NCBI GenBank assembly: GCA_019638455.1
Contig: JAHBTU010000001.1
Coordinates: 635,501 to 699,500 of the forward strand
DNA: 64,000 bases
Origin: Saprospiraceae bacterium
GTDB taxonomy: Bacteria; Bacteroidota; Bacteroidia; Chitinophagales; Saprospiraceae
Direction: 5' to 3'
Positions 1 through 9,971 of the stretch are shown one piece after another (position 1 is the first letter of the stretch; each line of letters begins with the position of its first letter). The notes beneath the pieces are model-generated. The model ran no database searches. It saw nothing but the letters and a program-made list of their open reading frames with translations, and was not told where the DNA came from. Position numbers and translations under genes: made by a program.

Positions 1-1293
1 AATGTCTTTAGCTACCACAATCCCGATGCAGAACTGCAATCTTTTTTTGTACGAGGCATTTTTAATTTGAGCGACAAATACTTGTTGACTGCCACCATGC
101 GCGCTGACGGTTCTAGCAAGTTTGGTGAAAACAACAAATACGGATATTTTCCAGCTGCTGCCCTTGCATGGAATTTACACAATGAAAGTTTTCTGGAGAA
201 CAGCGTGTTTGACAATTTGAAACTTCGCGTTGGCTGGGGGCAAACGGGCAACTCAGAATTCCCGGCTGGAGCATCTCAAGGCAGATATGGATTTGGTAAC
301 TCTGGAGGCCAATCAACTGTGGAGCTGGAGAACTTGGCAAATCCCAATCTCAAGTGGGAAACTACCACTACAACAAATTTTGGGGTTGATTTTGCCTTTA
401 TGAACTATAAAATCTACGGTACGTTGGAGTACTTCAACCGCAACACCAAAGACTTGTTGTTCATCGCGGATGCCTCATTGCCAGGCCCAGCTGTGAAGTA
501 TTGGACAAACTTGCCGGGCAACCTCATCAACTCGGGTGTAGAAGCTTCACTCAACGCATTGTTGGTGGACAAAGAGCGTGTTTCTTGGACAGCCGGGTTC
601 AATGTCACCTTTCTCAAGAATGAGTTGACGAATTACGACGGGGCGGAAATCCTTTACGGACAGTTGTTTGGTCAAGGTAGCACGGGAGCTGTCAGCCAAC
701 GGTTAGCCAATGGGCAACCGCTCAACGCGTTCTACCTGCGGCAACACCTCGGAATTGGGGAAGATGGCCAAAGCAGATTTGTTGGCGGAGACGAAGAGAC
801 ACCTGCTTTTGTGGGCGATGCCAATCCCAATGTTTTGTTGGGCTTCTACACTGGCGCTACCTTCGGCAAGCTCAGTATGAATTTGAATTTCAATGGTGCA
901 ATGGGGCACCAGATATTCAACAACACGAAAATGTCGGTCATTCCAATTGGCAACTTGGGAAGCCGTAACATAGATGCCAATTTGCTTGGAGGAGCCAACA
1001 GAGAAGCCACATCCAATGCGATTAAAGCATCTGACCGCTATCTGGAGAAAGGAGATTACTTGAAGTTGGCTAACGCCACCATCGCGTACAGCTTGGGCAA
1101 TATCGGCCGGGCCTTCCGCAATGCAAGGCTTTATGTCACAGGCCAAAACCTTTTTGTGATTACCAAATACACAGGTTTTGACCCTGAGGTCAACACCGTC
1201 AACATTCTTGAAGGCCTTCCTTCCACTGGTATTGAGTACATTCCGTACCCATCTGCCAGAACCTTCATACTTGGCGCAAACTTTTCATTCTAA
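1..1293 (+). CDS. SusC/RagA-type TonB-dependent outer membrane protein, C-terminal part
   Basis: The reading frame is open from base 1, so the gene begins upstream of the window and only the C-terminal 430 residues are present. The fragment is the distal half of a TonB-dependent beta-barrel. It has the SusC-typical stretch with ADGSSKFG and NKYGYFPAAALAWN, then WGQTGNSEFP, and ends in FILGANFSF with a terminal aromatic residue as expected for an outer-membrane barrel. SusC proteins import oligosaccharides or peptides through the outer membrane with TonB energy and form a complex with a SusD lid lipoprotein, which is the next gene (20 bp gap, same strand). The substrate cannot be told from this fragment. 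Identification as SusC is secure; the transported ligand is unknown. Confidence 0.95.
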   Translation, partial: NVFSYHNPDAELQSFFVRGIFNLSDKYLLTATMRADGSSKFGENNKYGYFPAAALAWNLHNESFLENSVFDNLKLRVGWGQTGNSEFPAGASQGRYGFGNSGGQSTVELENLANPNLKWETTTTTNFGVDFAFMNYKIYGTLEYFNRNTKDLLFIADASLPGPAVKYWTNLPGNLINSGVEASLNALLVDKERVSWTAGFNVTFLKNELTNYDGAEILYGQLFGQGSTGAVSQRLANGQPLNAFYLRQHLGIGEDGQSRFVGGDEETPAFVGDANPNVLLGFYTGATFGKLSMNLNFNGAMGHQIFNNTKMSVIPIGNLGSRNIDANLLGGANREATSNAIKASDRYLEKGDYLKLANATIAYSLGNIGRAFRNARLYVTGQNLFVITKYTGFDPEVNTVNILEGLPSTGIEYIPYPSARTFILGANFSF

Positions 1294-1313
1294 ACTACTT
1301 AAATCATCGCATC

Positions 1314-2834
1314 ATGAAATTTAAACAAATCTTTCTCTTGATGCTCTTTGCGGGCGTTTTCGGCTGCACAGACCTGAAAGAAACACTCAGAGAGGATTGG
1401 ACTCCAGAACAGTTCGATGCTTATGATAAGGCTAATGCCGATGCTGGCGCCTTGCTCAACGCCACCTATAATAGCCTTCGCAACCCATTCATGGACCAAT
1501 CCCGTTTCTGGGCTGCACAACAGCACACCACCGACGAAACACTCGGCCCAACACGTGGGCCTGACTGGGATGACAATGGTATCTGGCGTGTGCTTCACAA
1601 CCATACATGGACTGCCGAACACGCCTTTTTATCGGCAACCTTCAACGAATTGCTTCAATCGCAATTCAGAGCCACGGACTTGTTGAGATTTTCACCCACT
1701 TCTCAACAAGCTGCCGAAGCTCGCTTCCTTCGCGCTTTCGTTATTTTTTGCACAGCCGATGGATGGGGACAAGTGCCTTATCGTGAACCGGGCGAAGACC
1801 TGCTTCAACCCGCACGAGTCTATAGAGGCAGTGAGGCATTGGACGTGGTTATTAGTGAGTGTCAGGCCATTATCAACAACTTGCCTGATGGCCCCGTTAA
1901 CCGAGCCAACAAAGATGCGGCACGCGTACTTTTGATGAAGGCTTTCCTAAACAAAGGAACCTTCGCCAATCGCCAATCGCCTACTTTCCCAGCGGGCGAT
2001 ATGCAAGAGGTAATCAACGCTGCGGACCAAATCATCAATAGCGGCAAATACTCACTTGCCAACAACTACTTCGACAATTTTGCGCCCAACAATGACCAGA
2101 TTTCTACTGAGAATATCTGGACAGGTGAAAATCAAGGCGGGGTAAGTAGTGGCAATGTGCGCTCTCGTTGGTTCTGCACTTTGCATTACAATCAGAACCC
2201 ATCAGGCTGGAATGGTTTTGCTACGCTTAGCGACTTCTACAACAGCTTCGAAGCTAACGATGGGCGCAGAAGAGCGGATTATGATGGCATGACCAATGTG
2301 TCGGGTATCAATGCTGGGTTCCTCGTTGGGCAGCAGGTTGACCAAAACGGTAACGCTCTGCAAGACCGCAGGGGTAACCCTTTGGCCTTCACTCCACAAG
2401 TCAGCCTTGTTGAGACGGGCAACAATCTCGAGATTACCGGGATTCGTGTTATCAAATATCCCATTGACTACACCGGTGGTGATAACGCCAACAACGACTA
2501 TGTCTTCTTCCGCTACGCTGATGTCTTGATGATGAAAGCCGAAGCGCTTTTGAGGAGCGGCAATGCTGGTGCGGCACTTGATATCGTCAATCAGATTCGC
2601 ACTAAAAGGAATGCCACTCCATTGGCGAGTTTGGATGCGGATATACTGCTCGCAGAGAGGGGAAGAGAGTTTTACTGGGAAGGTTGGCGCCGACAAGACC
2701 TTATCCGATTTGGCAAGTTCTTGCAGCCGTTTGGTACCACCAAACCTGCTTCTGGTCCCGAACGCCTTTTGTTCCCAATTCCAGTGCAGGCACTAGCGGT
2801 CAATCCGAATCTTGAGCAGAATCCCGGCTATTAA
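1314..2834 (+). CDS. SusD/RagB family nutrient-binding outer membrane lipoprotein
   Basis: This 506-residue lipoprotein starts with a signal peptide ending in FAGVFGC, so Cys18 is the likely lipidated residue. It contains the SusD pattern: an N-terminal helical TPR-like part (LNATYNSLRNPFM, AARVLLMKAFLNKG) and the C-terminal SusD signature around YVFFRYADVLMMKAEALLRSG, followed by ADILLAERGREFYWEGWRRQDLIRFGKF and the ending FPIPVQALAVNPNLEQNPGY that is typical of the family. Length is usual for SusD. It follows the susC gene by 20 bp and is probably cotranscribed with it; a strong terminator lies just downstream at 2862-2903. SusD binds substrate at the cell surface and hands it to SusC. The ligand is not predictable from the sequence. 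Confidence 0.96.
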   Translation: MKFKQIFLLMLFAGVFGCTDLKETLREDWTPEQFDAYDKANADAGALLNATYNSLRNPFMDQSRFWAAQQHTTDETLGPTRGPDWDDNGIWRVLHNHTWTAEHAFLSATFNELLQSQFRATDLLRFSPTSQQAAEARFLRAFVIFCTADGWGQVPYREPGEDLLQPARVYRGSEALDVVISECQAIINNLPDGPVNRANKDAARVLLMKAFLNKGTFANRQSPTFPAGDMQEVINAADQIINSGKYSLANNYFDNFAPNNDQISTENIWTGENQGGVSSGNVRSRWFCTLHYNQNPSGWNGFATLSDFYNSFEANDGRRRADYDGMTNVSGINAGFLVGQQVDQNGNALQDRRGNPLAFTPQVSLVETGNNLEITGIRVIKYPIDYTGGDNANNDYVFFRYADVLMMKAEALLRSGNAGAALDIVNQIRTKRNATPLASLDADILLAERGREFYWEGWRRQDLIRFGKFLQPFGTTKPASGPERLLFPIPVQALAVNPNLEQNPGY

Positions 2835-2861
2835 GGGGACAGATGTTTTTTCCGTAAATTG

Positions 2862-2903
2862 AAAAAAGGCCGCCTGCCCCTCGTTGGGCAAGCGGCCTTT
2901 TTT
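2862..2903. terminator. Bidirectional rho-independent terminator
   Basis: A GC-rich hairpin with arms GGCCGCCTGCCC and GGGCAAGCGGCC is flanked by A6 on the left and T6 on the right. It can therefore stop transcription of susD on the plus strand and of the converging gene on the minus strand, whose stop codon is at 2931. Confidence 0.9.
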
Positions 2904-2930
2904 CAAATGAGCTGTTGGCGCTTACGTCAA

Positions 2931-5480
2931 TTATCTGTAAAGCATTACATCGCCCGAATATACTTTCCTTTCAGAATCAGGAAACTCTATCTCTGCCAGC
3001 CACAAGTAAATCCCGGGCGGCATAATTTTTCCTCCTCCGCGACCATCCCATCCGCCTGACATCTCATTAAACACACAACTTGTGGAGGAAAAAAGGGCAT
3101 TACCCCATCGGTCAAAAATAGTTAAGGAACGGATAATGCCCTCATCGGGGCTTTGAAGATAGAAAAAATCGTTGATGCCATCATCATCTGGAGAGAATAC
3201 GTTGGGCGCATAAATTCTTCTTGTTTTGTCCACCCTCACTTCAATAAAGGCTGTGTCCGAACAAATCTCATTGGACACTTGAATTTTATAGGCAGTACTT
3301 TGCAAAGGCATGGCAACCGGGTTCGGGCAATCCAAGCATGAAAGCGAGCTGCCAAAAGGGTCTGTCCACGCTACAAGGAGTGTATCGCTTTCGTTGAAAA
3401 TAAATGGCTTAAAGTGTATTTGCTCACCCTGATGTATAGATATGGGATTTGTCGGCGCTACTTCAATGTGTGGCCCTCTCTCAATTTGCCAAAGGATTTC
3501 AACATCCTTGCATCCATCAAGTAAAGTCAATTGGTATTCACCGGGAGAAGTTACCACGAAATTGGGTTTAGTTGAGCCATCTTCCCATAGAAATCTTTTG
3601 CCTAAATGGCTCGCATCTAGTGTAATTGTTGCATCCTGACAAATGGCACCAGCAAAAAACGAGGTGTCTGAGAACACCCCCAAGAGATGAAAGGAAGAAC
3701 TATCAAACAAAAATGTGCTGGGGTCGTCTGACCAACGAATAGGCCCCATCAACTGAGGCAAGTTGTGAATGCTTGCCCGATTTTTATAGTCGCCAGAACT
3801 AACATCCCCAATTTCTACCAAGATATCAAGGGTATCGCGTCCAACTTTAAGGGATAGACCTTCCATCTGTATCACATTGGGTGGCAAATCCTTCCTAAAA
3901 TCCCCACCCATTGAATTCCTCAAAATCTTTTTGAAAGAAAAGCCGGATGGAAGCACGTCCACCAATGAGACATTGTATCGTGGTTCGCCAGAGTCGTTGT
4001 CAAGAACAAATCGCAATGTCACATCGTCGCATGGGAACAGCGTGTCTGGCAAAAACTCAAGCCATAACCGAATGGTAAATGGACAAGAAGTCGAAGTGAC
4101 TTTGTGGCTAACAAAAACGCTCTCGCAAACGTTGCCCGCTTTTATTGTGTACAGACCGCCTTTCTGCACCGACAAGGTTGAACTGGTAGCCCCATTGTTC
4201 CATTGTATAGTGTTCCCATAATCTGAGGCATCTAATATCAATGTGTCTCCGTGACAAATTAACCAATCAAAATTAAGACTGTCAGCATCAAAACGATTGA
4301 CGAGTATGGATGTGGAATCGCCAAACCTTGCGGTCAAAGGGTCATCGGAAATGCATTTGAACCCATATAGCGCGGGCAAGTTCTTCAGTACCGCTTGGCT
4401 ACTATATTTTCCTTTCGGAATATCATCCGTTCTTGTTCTGATGGAAATCTTCTTCACGCCCGGCGCCAACGTTAAATTCTCCATGATGATGGAGCCCGGA
4501 ACACTTAGGGTGTCTATTGCAGCTCCGAATGGATTTTGCAAAAAATTGGCGAAGTGAAAACCATCTGGAAGGGGATGCTTAAAGCCTACACCTGACAACG
4601 TCTCTCCGCTGCCGTTGGCAATGGTATAGCGAAAAACCACGTCGCTGCAAGGCAAAATGGTCGTGGATTCGACGGCATTTTTCAACTCAACAGAAAATGG
4701 ACAAGATGCTACATCGGCAATTATATTGGGAGGGCCGGTAGCAAGAAGTTTTTCTATCCCCGTGTTTTTATTTATCGAAAACAAGGCATCCACAACGCCG
4801 TAAATAGTGCTGCCATAGGCATATAAATCACCAAATGCATCAAAGTAAAGACCGAAAACATTGTTCTGGCCATTTATTGGCATAAAGACGTTGATTGCAC
4901 CCGAGTTAAAGTTAATCGTGACAACAGCACGTTTTAGGATGTCGAAACCAAACACATTTCCTGAGTAGGGGTCGAAGGCGATATCCGACAAATTCCAGTT
5001 GCCATTTAAGGGCACGAACGAAGTGCCAAGACCGTCCAAATCTGTTTTTGCCAAATGAACCCCAACGCCCTGCGAATTGACCCCCACACTTGCCAAAAAC
5101 TTGCCGTCAGGGCTAATATCGCCTGCCAAGTAATATAGCGTATTGTCAAGCCCTACCAAGCCCAAGTCTTGTGCAACTGCATTTTTGCCAACCCTATAAA
5201 GATGGTTGTTTTGAGGGTTGATTCCGTATAGAAAATTGTCGGTTTTTCTGAATCCGAGTGCGTTTAGCCCCCCAGCAGGTAATTTTCCTATAATAGTGGT
5301 TTTGAGCGCGTTATCCACGCTAAACTCTACCAACTCTTCAGTGCCTTGCAAAACAAGGAACACCTGCCCTGTTCTGTCGAATGGGGTCTGTCCAAAAAGC
5401 GCCGGGCAAATAACCATCAAACAAACTAGCAGCGCCAACCCTCGATTGAAAAGACAAATACAACTTGTGCTCATATACAT
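2931..5480 (-). CDS. T9SS type B surface protein with N-terminal propeller-like region and DUF11-like repeats
   Basis: This 849-residue protein has an N-terminal signal peptide (hydrophobic ALLVCLMVICPALFG). The first 250 residues resemble a DUF6923-type beta-propeller that reads as run-time values (GKLPAGGLNALGFRKTDNFLYG, GNVFGFDI, GDLYAYGSTIYGV). Two DUF11-like cell-surface repeats follow, each with the theme TILPCSDVVFRYTIANGSGE and FLPDTLFPCDDVTLRFVLDNDSGE plus a DASDYG/DASHLG PKD-like segment. The C-terminus is the gliding-motility/T9SS type B sorting domain: YAPNVFSPDDDGIND, IFDRWGNALF, GWDGRGGGKIMPPGIYLW and YSGDVMLYR. Inference: a secreted, cell-surface adhesin or structural protein of unknown ligand. 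It converges on susD. Confidence 0.88.
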   Translation of the reverse strand: MYMSTSCICLFNRGLALLVCLMVICPALFGQTPFDRTGQVFLVLQGTEELVEFSVDNALKTTIIGKLPAGGLNALGFRKTDNFLYGINPQNNHLYRVGKNAVAQDLGLVGLDNTLYYLAGDISPDGKFLASVGVNSQGVGVHLAKTDLDGLGTSFVPLNGNWNLSDIAFDPYSGNVFGFDILKRAVVTINFNSGAINVFMPINGQNNVFGLYFDAFGDLYAYGSTIYGVVDALFSINKNTGIEKLLATGPPNIIADVASCPFSVELKNAVESTTILPCSDVVFRYTIANGSGETLSGVGFKHPLPDGFHFANFLQNPFGAAIDTLSVPGSIIMENLTLAPGVKKISIRTRTDDIPKGKYSSQAVLKNLPALYGFKCISDDPLTARFGDSTSILVNRFDADSLNFDWLICHGDTLILDASDYGNTIQWNNGATSSTLSVQKGGLYTIKAGNVCESVFVSHKVTSTSCPFTIRLWLEFLPDTLFPCDDVTLRFVLDNDSGEPRYNVSLVDVLPSGFSFKKILRNSMGGDFRKDLPPNVIQMEGLSLKVGRDTLDILVEIGDVSSGDYKNRASIHNLPQLMGPIRWSDDPSTFLFDSSSFHLLGVFSDTSFFAGAICQDATITLDASHLGKRFLWEDGSTKPNFVVTSPGEYQLTLLDGCKDVEILWQIERGPHIEVAPTNPISIHQGEQIHFKPFIFNESDTLLVAWTDPFGSSLSCLDCPNPVAMPLQSTAYKIQVSNEICSDTAFIEVRVDKTRRIYAPNVFSPDDDGINDFFYLQSPDEGIIRSLTIFDRWGNALFSSTSCVFNEMSGGWDGRGGGKIMPPGIYLWLAEIEFPDSERKVYSGDVMLYR

Positions 5481-5585
5481 TTAAATTTGGTAATTGGCTC
5501 TGTAAAGATATGGTAGCCTTACTTCAGTTTAGCTAGAATCAATCGTACATTTGGCGTTATTTTTTCAAAAAGCAACATCAAATCC

Positions 5586-8500
5586 ATGCGTTATTGCGTA
5601 GTAGCCAGCTTGTTTGCCCTTCTTTTTGCCTGCAATACTGAAAAATCGGCACCTGTACTTTTTGAAAAAATCCCTTCCGACAAATCAGGCATCACGTTCA
5701 TCAACAAAGTCGAAAACACCGAAGACTTCAACATCTTCAATTACCGCAATTTCTACAACGGCGGTGGCGTGGCCGTCGGTGATGTCAACGGCGACGGGTG
5801 GGCGGATATATTCCTCACCTCTAACATGGGCGAAAACAAGTTGTACCTGAACAAAGGCAACTTCCAGTTTGAGGACGTGACCGAACAAGCAGGCGTGGGC
5901 GGCTCCAAATTCTGGAGCACTGGCGTGGTCATGGTAGATATCAACGCCGATGGCTTGCTCGACATATACGTTTGCAATGCAGGCTACGAAAAAGGGGAAA
6001 AACCTGAAAACGAACTCTTTATCAATCAAGGCAACAAAGACGGCATTCCAACATTCATCGAAAAAGCCGCCGAATACGGACTGAACGACGACGGCTACAC
6101 CACCCACGCAGCCTTTTTCGATTACGACCTCGACGGCGATTTGGACTGTTACATCCTCAACAACAGCTTCATGCCCGTCAATACGCTCAACTACAGCAAC
6201 AACCGCGAACTCTACGCCGAAGACTGGCCTGTGAGAGACTTCTTGAAAGGAGGCGGCGACAAACTGCTTCGCAACGACGCTATCCCCCCTCTTGGCGGGA
6301 CAAAAGGGGGCTTCGTCAACGTCACCAAAGAAGCGGGCATTTTCGGCAGCCTCATCGGCTTTGGTCTTGGCATCACGGTCGGTGATGTCAATGGCGACCA
6401 TTGGCCCGACCTCTTTGTATCAAACGACTTTTACGAGCGCGACTATCTTTATATCAACCAGAAGAATGGAACCTTCAAGGAAGAAATAGAAAATTGGATG
6501 ATGCACCTCAGCCATGCTTCTATGGGGGCCGACATGGCCGATATCAACAATGACGGCTTTCCCGATATTTTCACCACCGAAATGTTGCCCGGAGATGAAA
6601 CCCGCCTCAAAACGACCACGATGTTTGAGAACTATAACATTTATCAACTTAAACAAGAGCGCGGTTTCTATCATCAGTATATGCAGAACACGCTGCAACT
6701 CAATAACAAGGACAAAACATTTAGTGAAATAGCCTACTATGCTGGTGTTGCCGCCACCGATTGGAGCTGGGGCGCCCTTATGTTCGACATGGACAGCGAC
6801 GGCTGGCGCGATATCTATGTCTGCAATGGCATTTACAAAGATGTGATTGACCAAGATTTCATTGATTTCTTTGCCGACGAGGTGGTGCAGCGCATGGCCT
6901 TGACTGGCAAAAAAGAGCAACTCAACGAAGTACTGAACAGGATGCCCTCCGTCCCCATTCTCAATAAAGCCTTTCGCAATCGCGGCGACCTTACATTTGA
7001 GGACTTCGGCGAAAAATGGGGCTTCGTCACCCCCTCTTTTTCAAACGGTGCCGCTTATGGCGACCTCGACAACGACGGCGACCTTGACTTAATCATCAAC
7101 AACGTCAACCAACCCATTTTTCTCTATAAAAACCGCTCGAAGGAAATACTTAAGCCCCATCATCTGACCATTGAATTAAAAGGCAAAGAACAGAACACAT
7201 TTGCTATTGGCTCCACCGTTTCCGTCCATGTTGGCAAAGAAATCCAGCACTTTCAACTCATACCCTCTCGCGGCTTCCAATCGTCTGTGGACTACAAGAT
7301 GGTGTTTGGTCTCGGGCAAAAAACAGCGGTGGACTCGGTCGTCGTCGTTTGGCCAGACAGAACCCAATCAGTACTCCTCAATCCTGCCATTGACACAACG
7401 CTCTCTATCTCTTGGGAAAAATCCTCCAACTACTTGGCGGGCAATACCTTCGACTTTTTTCCAGAAAATGCATTTTTCCAAGAAATTAGTCACAGCTTAG
7501 AGAAGCATCGCGAAGACGATTTTATAGATTTTTATCAAGAAGGATTGAGCTACCGGATGCTTTCAAGAGAAGGACCACGCGCTGCCGTTGCCGATGTGAA
7601 CGGCGATGGGCGCGACGACATCTACATAGGAGGTGCCACTGGCCAGCCCGGGCAACTTTACTTGCAAACCGGCAACGGTGCATTCATCCGGCATAGCCGC
7701 GCCACATTTGACCCCGACTCCCTTTTCGAGGATACCGCCGTGGTGTTTTTCGATGCCGACGGCGATGGCGACATGGATTTGTTCGTTGGTTCGGGCGGCA
7801 ACGCCCAGCCGCTTAATTCGAGATTTATGCAGAGCCGCATTTACCTCAACGATGGCAAGGGGCATTTCACCCACCAGCAGCGCGCCCTGCCACTCAATGG
7901 CTTCAATGCCGCAGTAGCCGTGCCGCTTGATTTTGATGGCGATGGCGACCTTGACCTGTTTGTGGGCAGCAGAAGCATGCCAGCGCAGTATGGAGTGCCA
8001 CCGCGACATTTTTTATATGAAAACGACGGGAATGGAAATTTCCGCGATGCCTCAAAAACCGCAGCGCCCGATTTCCCACGCCTCGGCATGGTGACTGACG
8101 CAAAACTGGTCAATCTTTTAGGCGATGCCACTCCAGAGCTGGTGATTGTGGGAGAGTGGCGCAACCCAAAAATTTTTGAAATCAAAAACAAACAACTCAT
8201 CCCCGTCCAATCCAACTTAGACAACTATTCCGGCTGGTGGTATGCGCTTGAAGCCGACGACGTGGACGGCGACGGCGACATGGACTTGATACTCGGCAAC
8301 CGAGGAGAAAATTTTTATTTTACGGGAAGCCAACAATCTCCCGCAAAAATCTGGGTCGGCGACTTCGACCAAAACGGGACCATTGACAAAATACTCACCC
8401 GGCAAATTGATGGCAAGGATATGCCAGTGGCGATGAAGAAGGAACTGACGGGGCAAATACCCAGCCTCAAAAAGTCGAGCCTCAAACACGCCGACTATGC

Positions 8501-8963
8501 CAAAAAGTCCATTCAAGATTTATTTGAGCCGGAAATGTTGAAAAAAAGCATCGTCATGGAGGGGAACTACTTTCAAGCAGTGGTGGCGCTCAACGACGGC
8601 CAGGGTCAATTCACGCTCGTGCCTCTGCCACGCGAAGTTCAGTTCTCCTGCGTCTGTGCTATATGGTGCGGCGATTTGGACGGAGACGGGAGAAACGACC
8701 TCGTGTTGGGCGGCAATGACATAGGCTTCATGCCCCAGTTTTCAAAGTTGGATGCAAGTTTTGGTCATGTACTGCTCAACCGGGGCGGCGGCAACTTTGA
8801 AAGGGTTGAAAATCGAGATGCTGGTTTTTTTGTTCGGGGCGATATGAAGCAGATTGTTGAAATCAAAGCAGGCGGCGAACACTGGTTAGTGGCGTTGGTG
8901 AACGACCAAAAGCCGAAGGTTTTTAGGATAAATCGTAGTCGTAACACAAGTTTTTCACAATAG
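5586..8963 (+). CDS. FG-GAP/VCBS repeat lipoprotein with ASPIC/UnbV domain (CRTAC1-like)
   Basis: This is a 1125-residue lipoprotein with a short signal peptide and lipobox LLFAC. Many calcium-binding FG-GAP/VCBS blades carry the loop DxNxDGxxD (GDVNGDGWADIF, DYDLDGDLDCY, DMDSDGWRDIYV, DLDNDGDLDLIINN), consistent with one or two beta-propellers. In the middle an ASPIC/UnbV domain is visible (GSTVSVHVGKEIQHFQLIP, RGFQSSVDYKMVFGLG, DSVVVVWPDRTQ). Such proteins are often encoded near SusC/SusD genes in Bacteroidota and are thought to act at the cell surface, perhaps in glycan capture; the molecular role is not established. A close paralogue lies at 25358-28792. Oddity: the last codons (NTSFSQ and stop) fall in sequence homologous to a duplicated lipoprotein 3' end (8936-9190 minus), so the original C-terminus was probably replaced. 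Confidence 0.93.
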   Translation: MRYCVVASLFALLFACNTEKSAPVLFEKIPSDKSGITFINKVENTEDFNIFNYRNFYNGGGVAVGDVNGDGWADIFLTSNMGENKLYLNKGNFQFEDVTEQAGVGGSKFWSTGVVMVDINADGLLDIYVCNAGYEKGEKPENELFINQGNKDGIPTFIEKAAEYGLNDDGYTTHAAFFDYDLDGDLDCYILNNSFMPVNTLNYSNNRELYAEDWPVRDFLKGGGDKLLRNDAIPPLGGTKGGFVNVTKEAGIFGSLIGFGLGITVGDVNGDHWPDLFVSNDFYERDYLYINQKNGTFKEEIENWMMHLSHASMGADMADINNDGFPDIFTTEMLPGDETRLKTTTMFENYNIYQLKQERGFYHQYMQNTLQLNNKDKTFSEIAYYAGVAATDWSWGALMFDMDSDGWRDIYVCNGIYKDVIDQDFIDFFADEVVQRMALTGKKEQLNEVLNRMPSVPILNKAFRNRGDLTFEDFGEKWGFVTPSFSNGAAYGDLDNDGDLDLIINNVNQPIFLYKNRSKEILKPHHLTIELKGKEQNTFAIGSTVSVHVGKEIQHFQLIPSRGFQSSVDYKMVFGLGQKTAVDSVVVVWPDRTQSVLLNPAIDTTLSISWEKSSNYLAGNTFDFFPENAFFQEISHSLEKHREDDFIDFYQEGLSYRMLSREGPRAAVADVNGDGRDDIYIGGATGQPGQLYLQTGNGAFIRHSRATFDPDSLFEDTAVVFFDADGDGDMDLFVGSGGNAQPLNSRFMQSRIYLNDGKGHFTHQQRALPLNGFNAAVAVPLDFDGDGDLDLFVGSRSMPAQYGVPPRHFLYENDGNGNFRDASKTAAPDFPRLGMVTDAKLVNLLGDATPELVIVGEWRNPKIFEIKNKQLIPVQSNLDNYSGWWYALEADDVDGDGDMDLILGNRGENFYFTGSQQSPAKIWVGDFDQNGTIDKILTRQIDGKDMPVAMKKELTGQIPSLKKSSLKHADYAKKSIQDLFEPEMLKKSIVMEGNYFQAVVALNDGQGQFTLVPLPREVQFSCVCAIWCGDLDGDGRNDLVLGGNDIGFMPQFSKLDASFGHVLLNRGGGNFERVENRDAGFFVRGDMKQIVEIKAGGEHWLVALVNDQKPKVFRINRSRNTSFSQ

Positions 8964-9190
8964 CCATCACCTTCGGAGTGGTGTAAGGAGGTTGATTGCT
9001 GCTCCACTGGATTTTCACATAATCAATGCCCGATTCGGTCACCTGTCCGTGCAGGGTGCAGCCGGAATAGACAATTACCGAATTCTGGCTGTTGAGCCAG
9101 GTGCCCCAGAATTCGTACTTGTACGAGCATGAGTTTACTTCGTTTTGACCCCAAATGGTAAGGGTGCCGGTATCTGTTGACAAGGGCGGG
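8936..9190 (-). pseudogene. Fragment A of the large lipoprotein 3' region (duplicated remnant)
   Basis: The minus strand encodes TGTLTIWGQNEVNS, KYEFWGTWLNSQNSV, VYSGCTLHGQVTESG and IDYVKIQWSSNQPPY. These are near-identical to the C-terminal part of the lipoprotein reconstructed at 22287-24788. The homology begins right after the stop of the small lipoprotein at 9196 and ends near 8936, before the last 17 or so codons of the parent. One extra base in the first codons (LVNRYRHP where the parent reads LVNDTGTL) breaks the frame of any read-through. It has no signal peptide and no start of its own, so it is best read as a non-functional duplicate. Its left edge overlaps the stop codon of the FG-GAP gene. 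Confidence 0.8.
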
Positions 9191-9195
9191 GATAA

Positions 9196-9951
9196 TTACT
9201 TCTCTACGACAAAATCTACCGCCATTTTGCCTTCTTCTAATTTACCAATGTAGGTACCCGTCCCCCCTAAATATAAGTCACACGCCATTTCGAATTCGAT
9301 ATGGTAAGTAACAGTCTCCCCTAAATCAACTCGATCTAATTTTGTACAGCGCAGATATCCGGCCTGCTCAGTATTAGTGCTTTGAAAAGCAAGCGTTACC
9401 CCTTCTGGTATTATTTCTTTACAATCACAAACACACCAGTAATTTATTTCAAATCCATCAGTTAAATCAGGGTCGCTGCTTTCCCAAGTATGCTTTTGTT
9501 TTAACTTTAGGTCTCCTACTTGGATATACTTGTCGATAAACTCGACAACAGTAAGACTCTCCTTTTTTTGCAGAGCGATGTAAACCTGATCTGAAGAGGG
9601 CGAATATATTTTAAATATTGGTTCATTGTTTGTGTTTATATTAGGCTGGTCGAATCCGATCTTTAGCAAGTATTGCTTAGAGCTATCCCCAAGATTAAGA
9701 ACTGACCCTGAGGTTGTGAATGTCAGCGCAATGTCGTTGAACTGCTGGTACCCGTCGTAGCCGTCGCTGAACAGAATTTTTCTGCCGTTCAACTTGAACT
9801 GGGCATATTCCGCGCCGGGTGATTTCGGGCTGTTGGCTGCCGACGAGGCTATGCAGTCGTTTAGAGCTTTTATTTGCCAGCTATAATCGTTTTCTTTCTT
9901 GCAGGTCAGCAAGAAGGCGAGTGCAGAAAAGAACAAGAGAAAATATTTCAT
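9196..9951 (-). CDS. Small uncharacterised lipoprotein, copy A
   Basis: This 251-residue predicted lipoprotein has signal peptide MKYFLLFFSALAFLLTC with the lipidated Cys at 17. No known family is recognised. It is clearly a diverged paralogue of the 262-residue protein at 21431-22219. Both share CIASSAAN.PKSPGAEYA, FSDGYDGY.QFN, the repeated pattern QYLLKIGF and FIDKY..VGDLKL, a DGFEINY-C-CxC motif and the ending MAVDFVVEK/MVVDFVVEK. Several cysteines in the middle (CVCDC) suggest a disulfide or metal site. It is followed by a fragment of the neighbouring large lipoprotein, the same order as in copy B. Composition is more AT-rich than the flanking FG-GAP gene. The function is unknown. Confidence 0.8.
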   Translation of the reverse strand: MKYFLLFFSALAFLLTCKKENDYSWQIKALNDCIASSAANSPKSPGAEYAQFKLNGRKILFSDGYDGYQQFNDIALTFTTSGSVLNLGDSSKQYLLKIGFDQPNINTNNEPIFKIYSPSSDQVYIALQKKESLTVVEFIDKYIQVGDLKLKQKHTWESSDPDLTDGFEINYWCVCDCKEIIPEGVTLAFQSTNTEQAGYLRCTKLDRVDLGETVTYHIEFEMACDLYLGGTGTYIGKLEEGKMAVDFVVEK

Positions 9952-9971
9952 AACAATGGAATTAAAACAAA

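Noticed and set aside
5685..6920. Long antisense frames within the FG-GAP genes (also near 25604-26080, 26447-27154 and 7563-8009)
   Set aside because: They mirror the repetitive GAC/GGC-rich calcium-loop codons of the sense genes and have no start context or domain.
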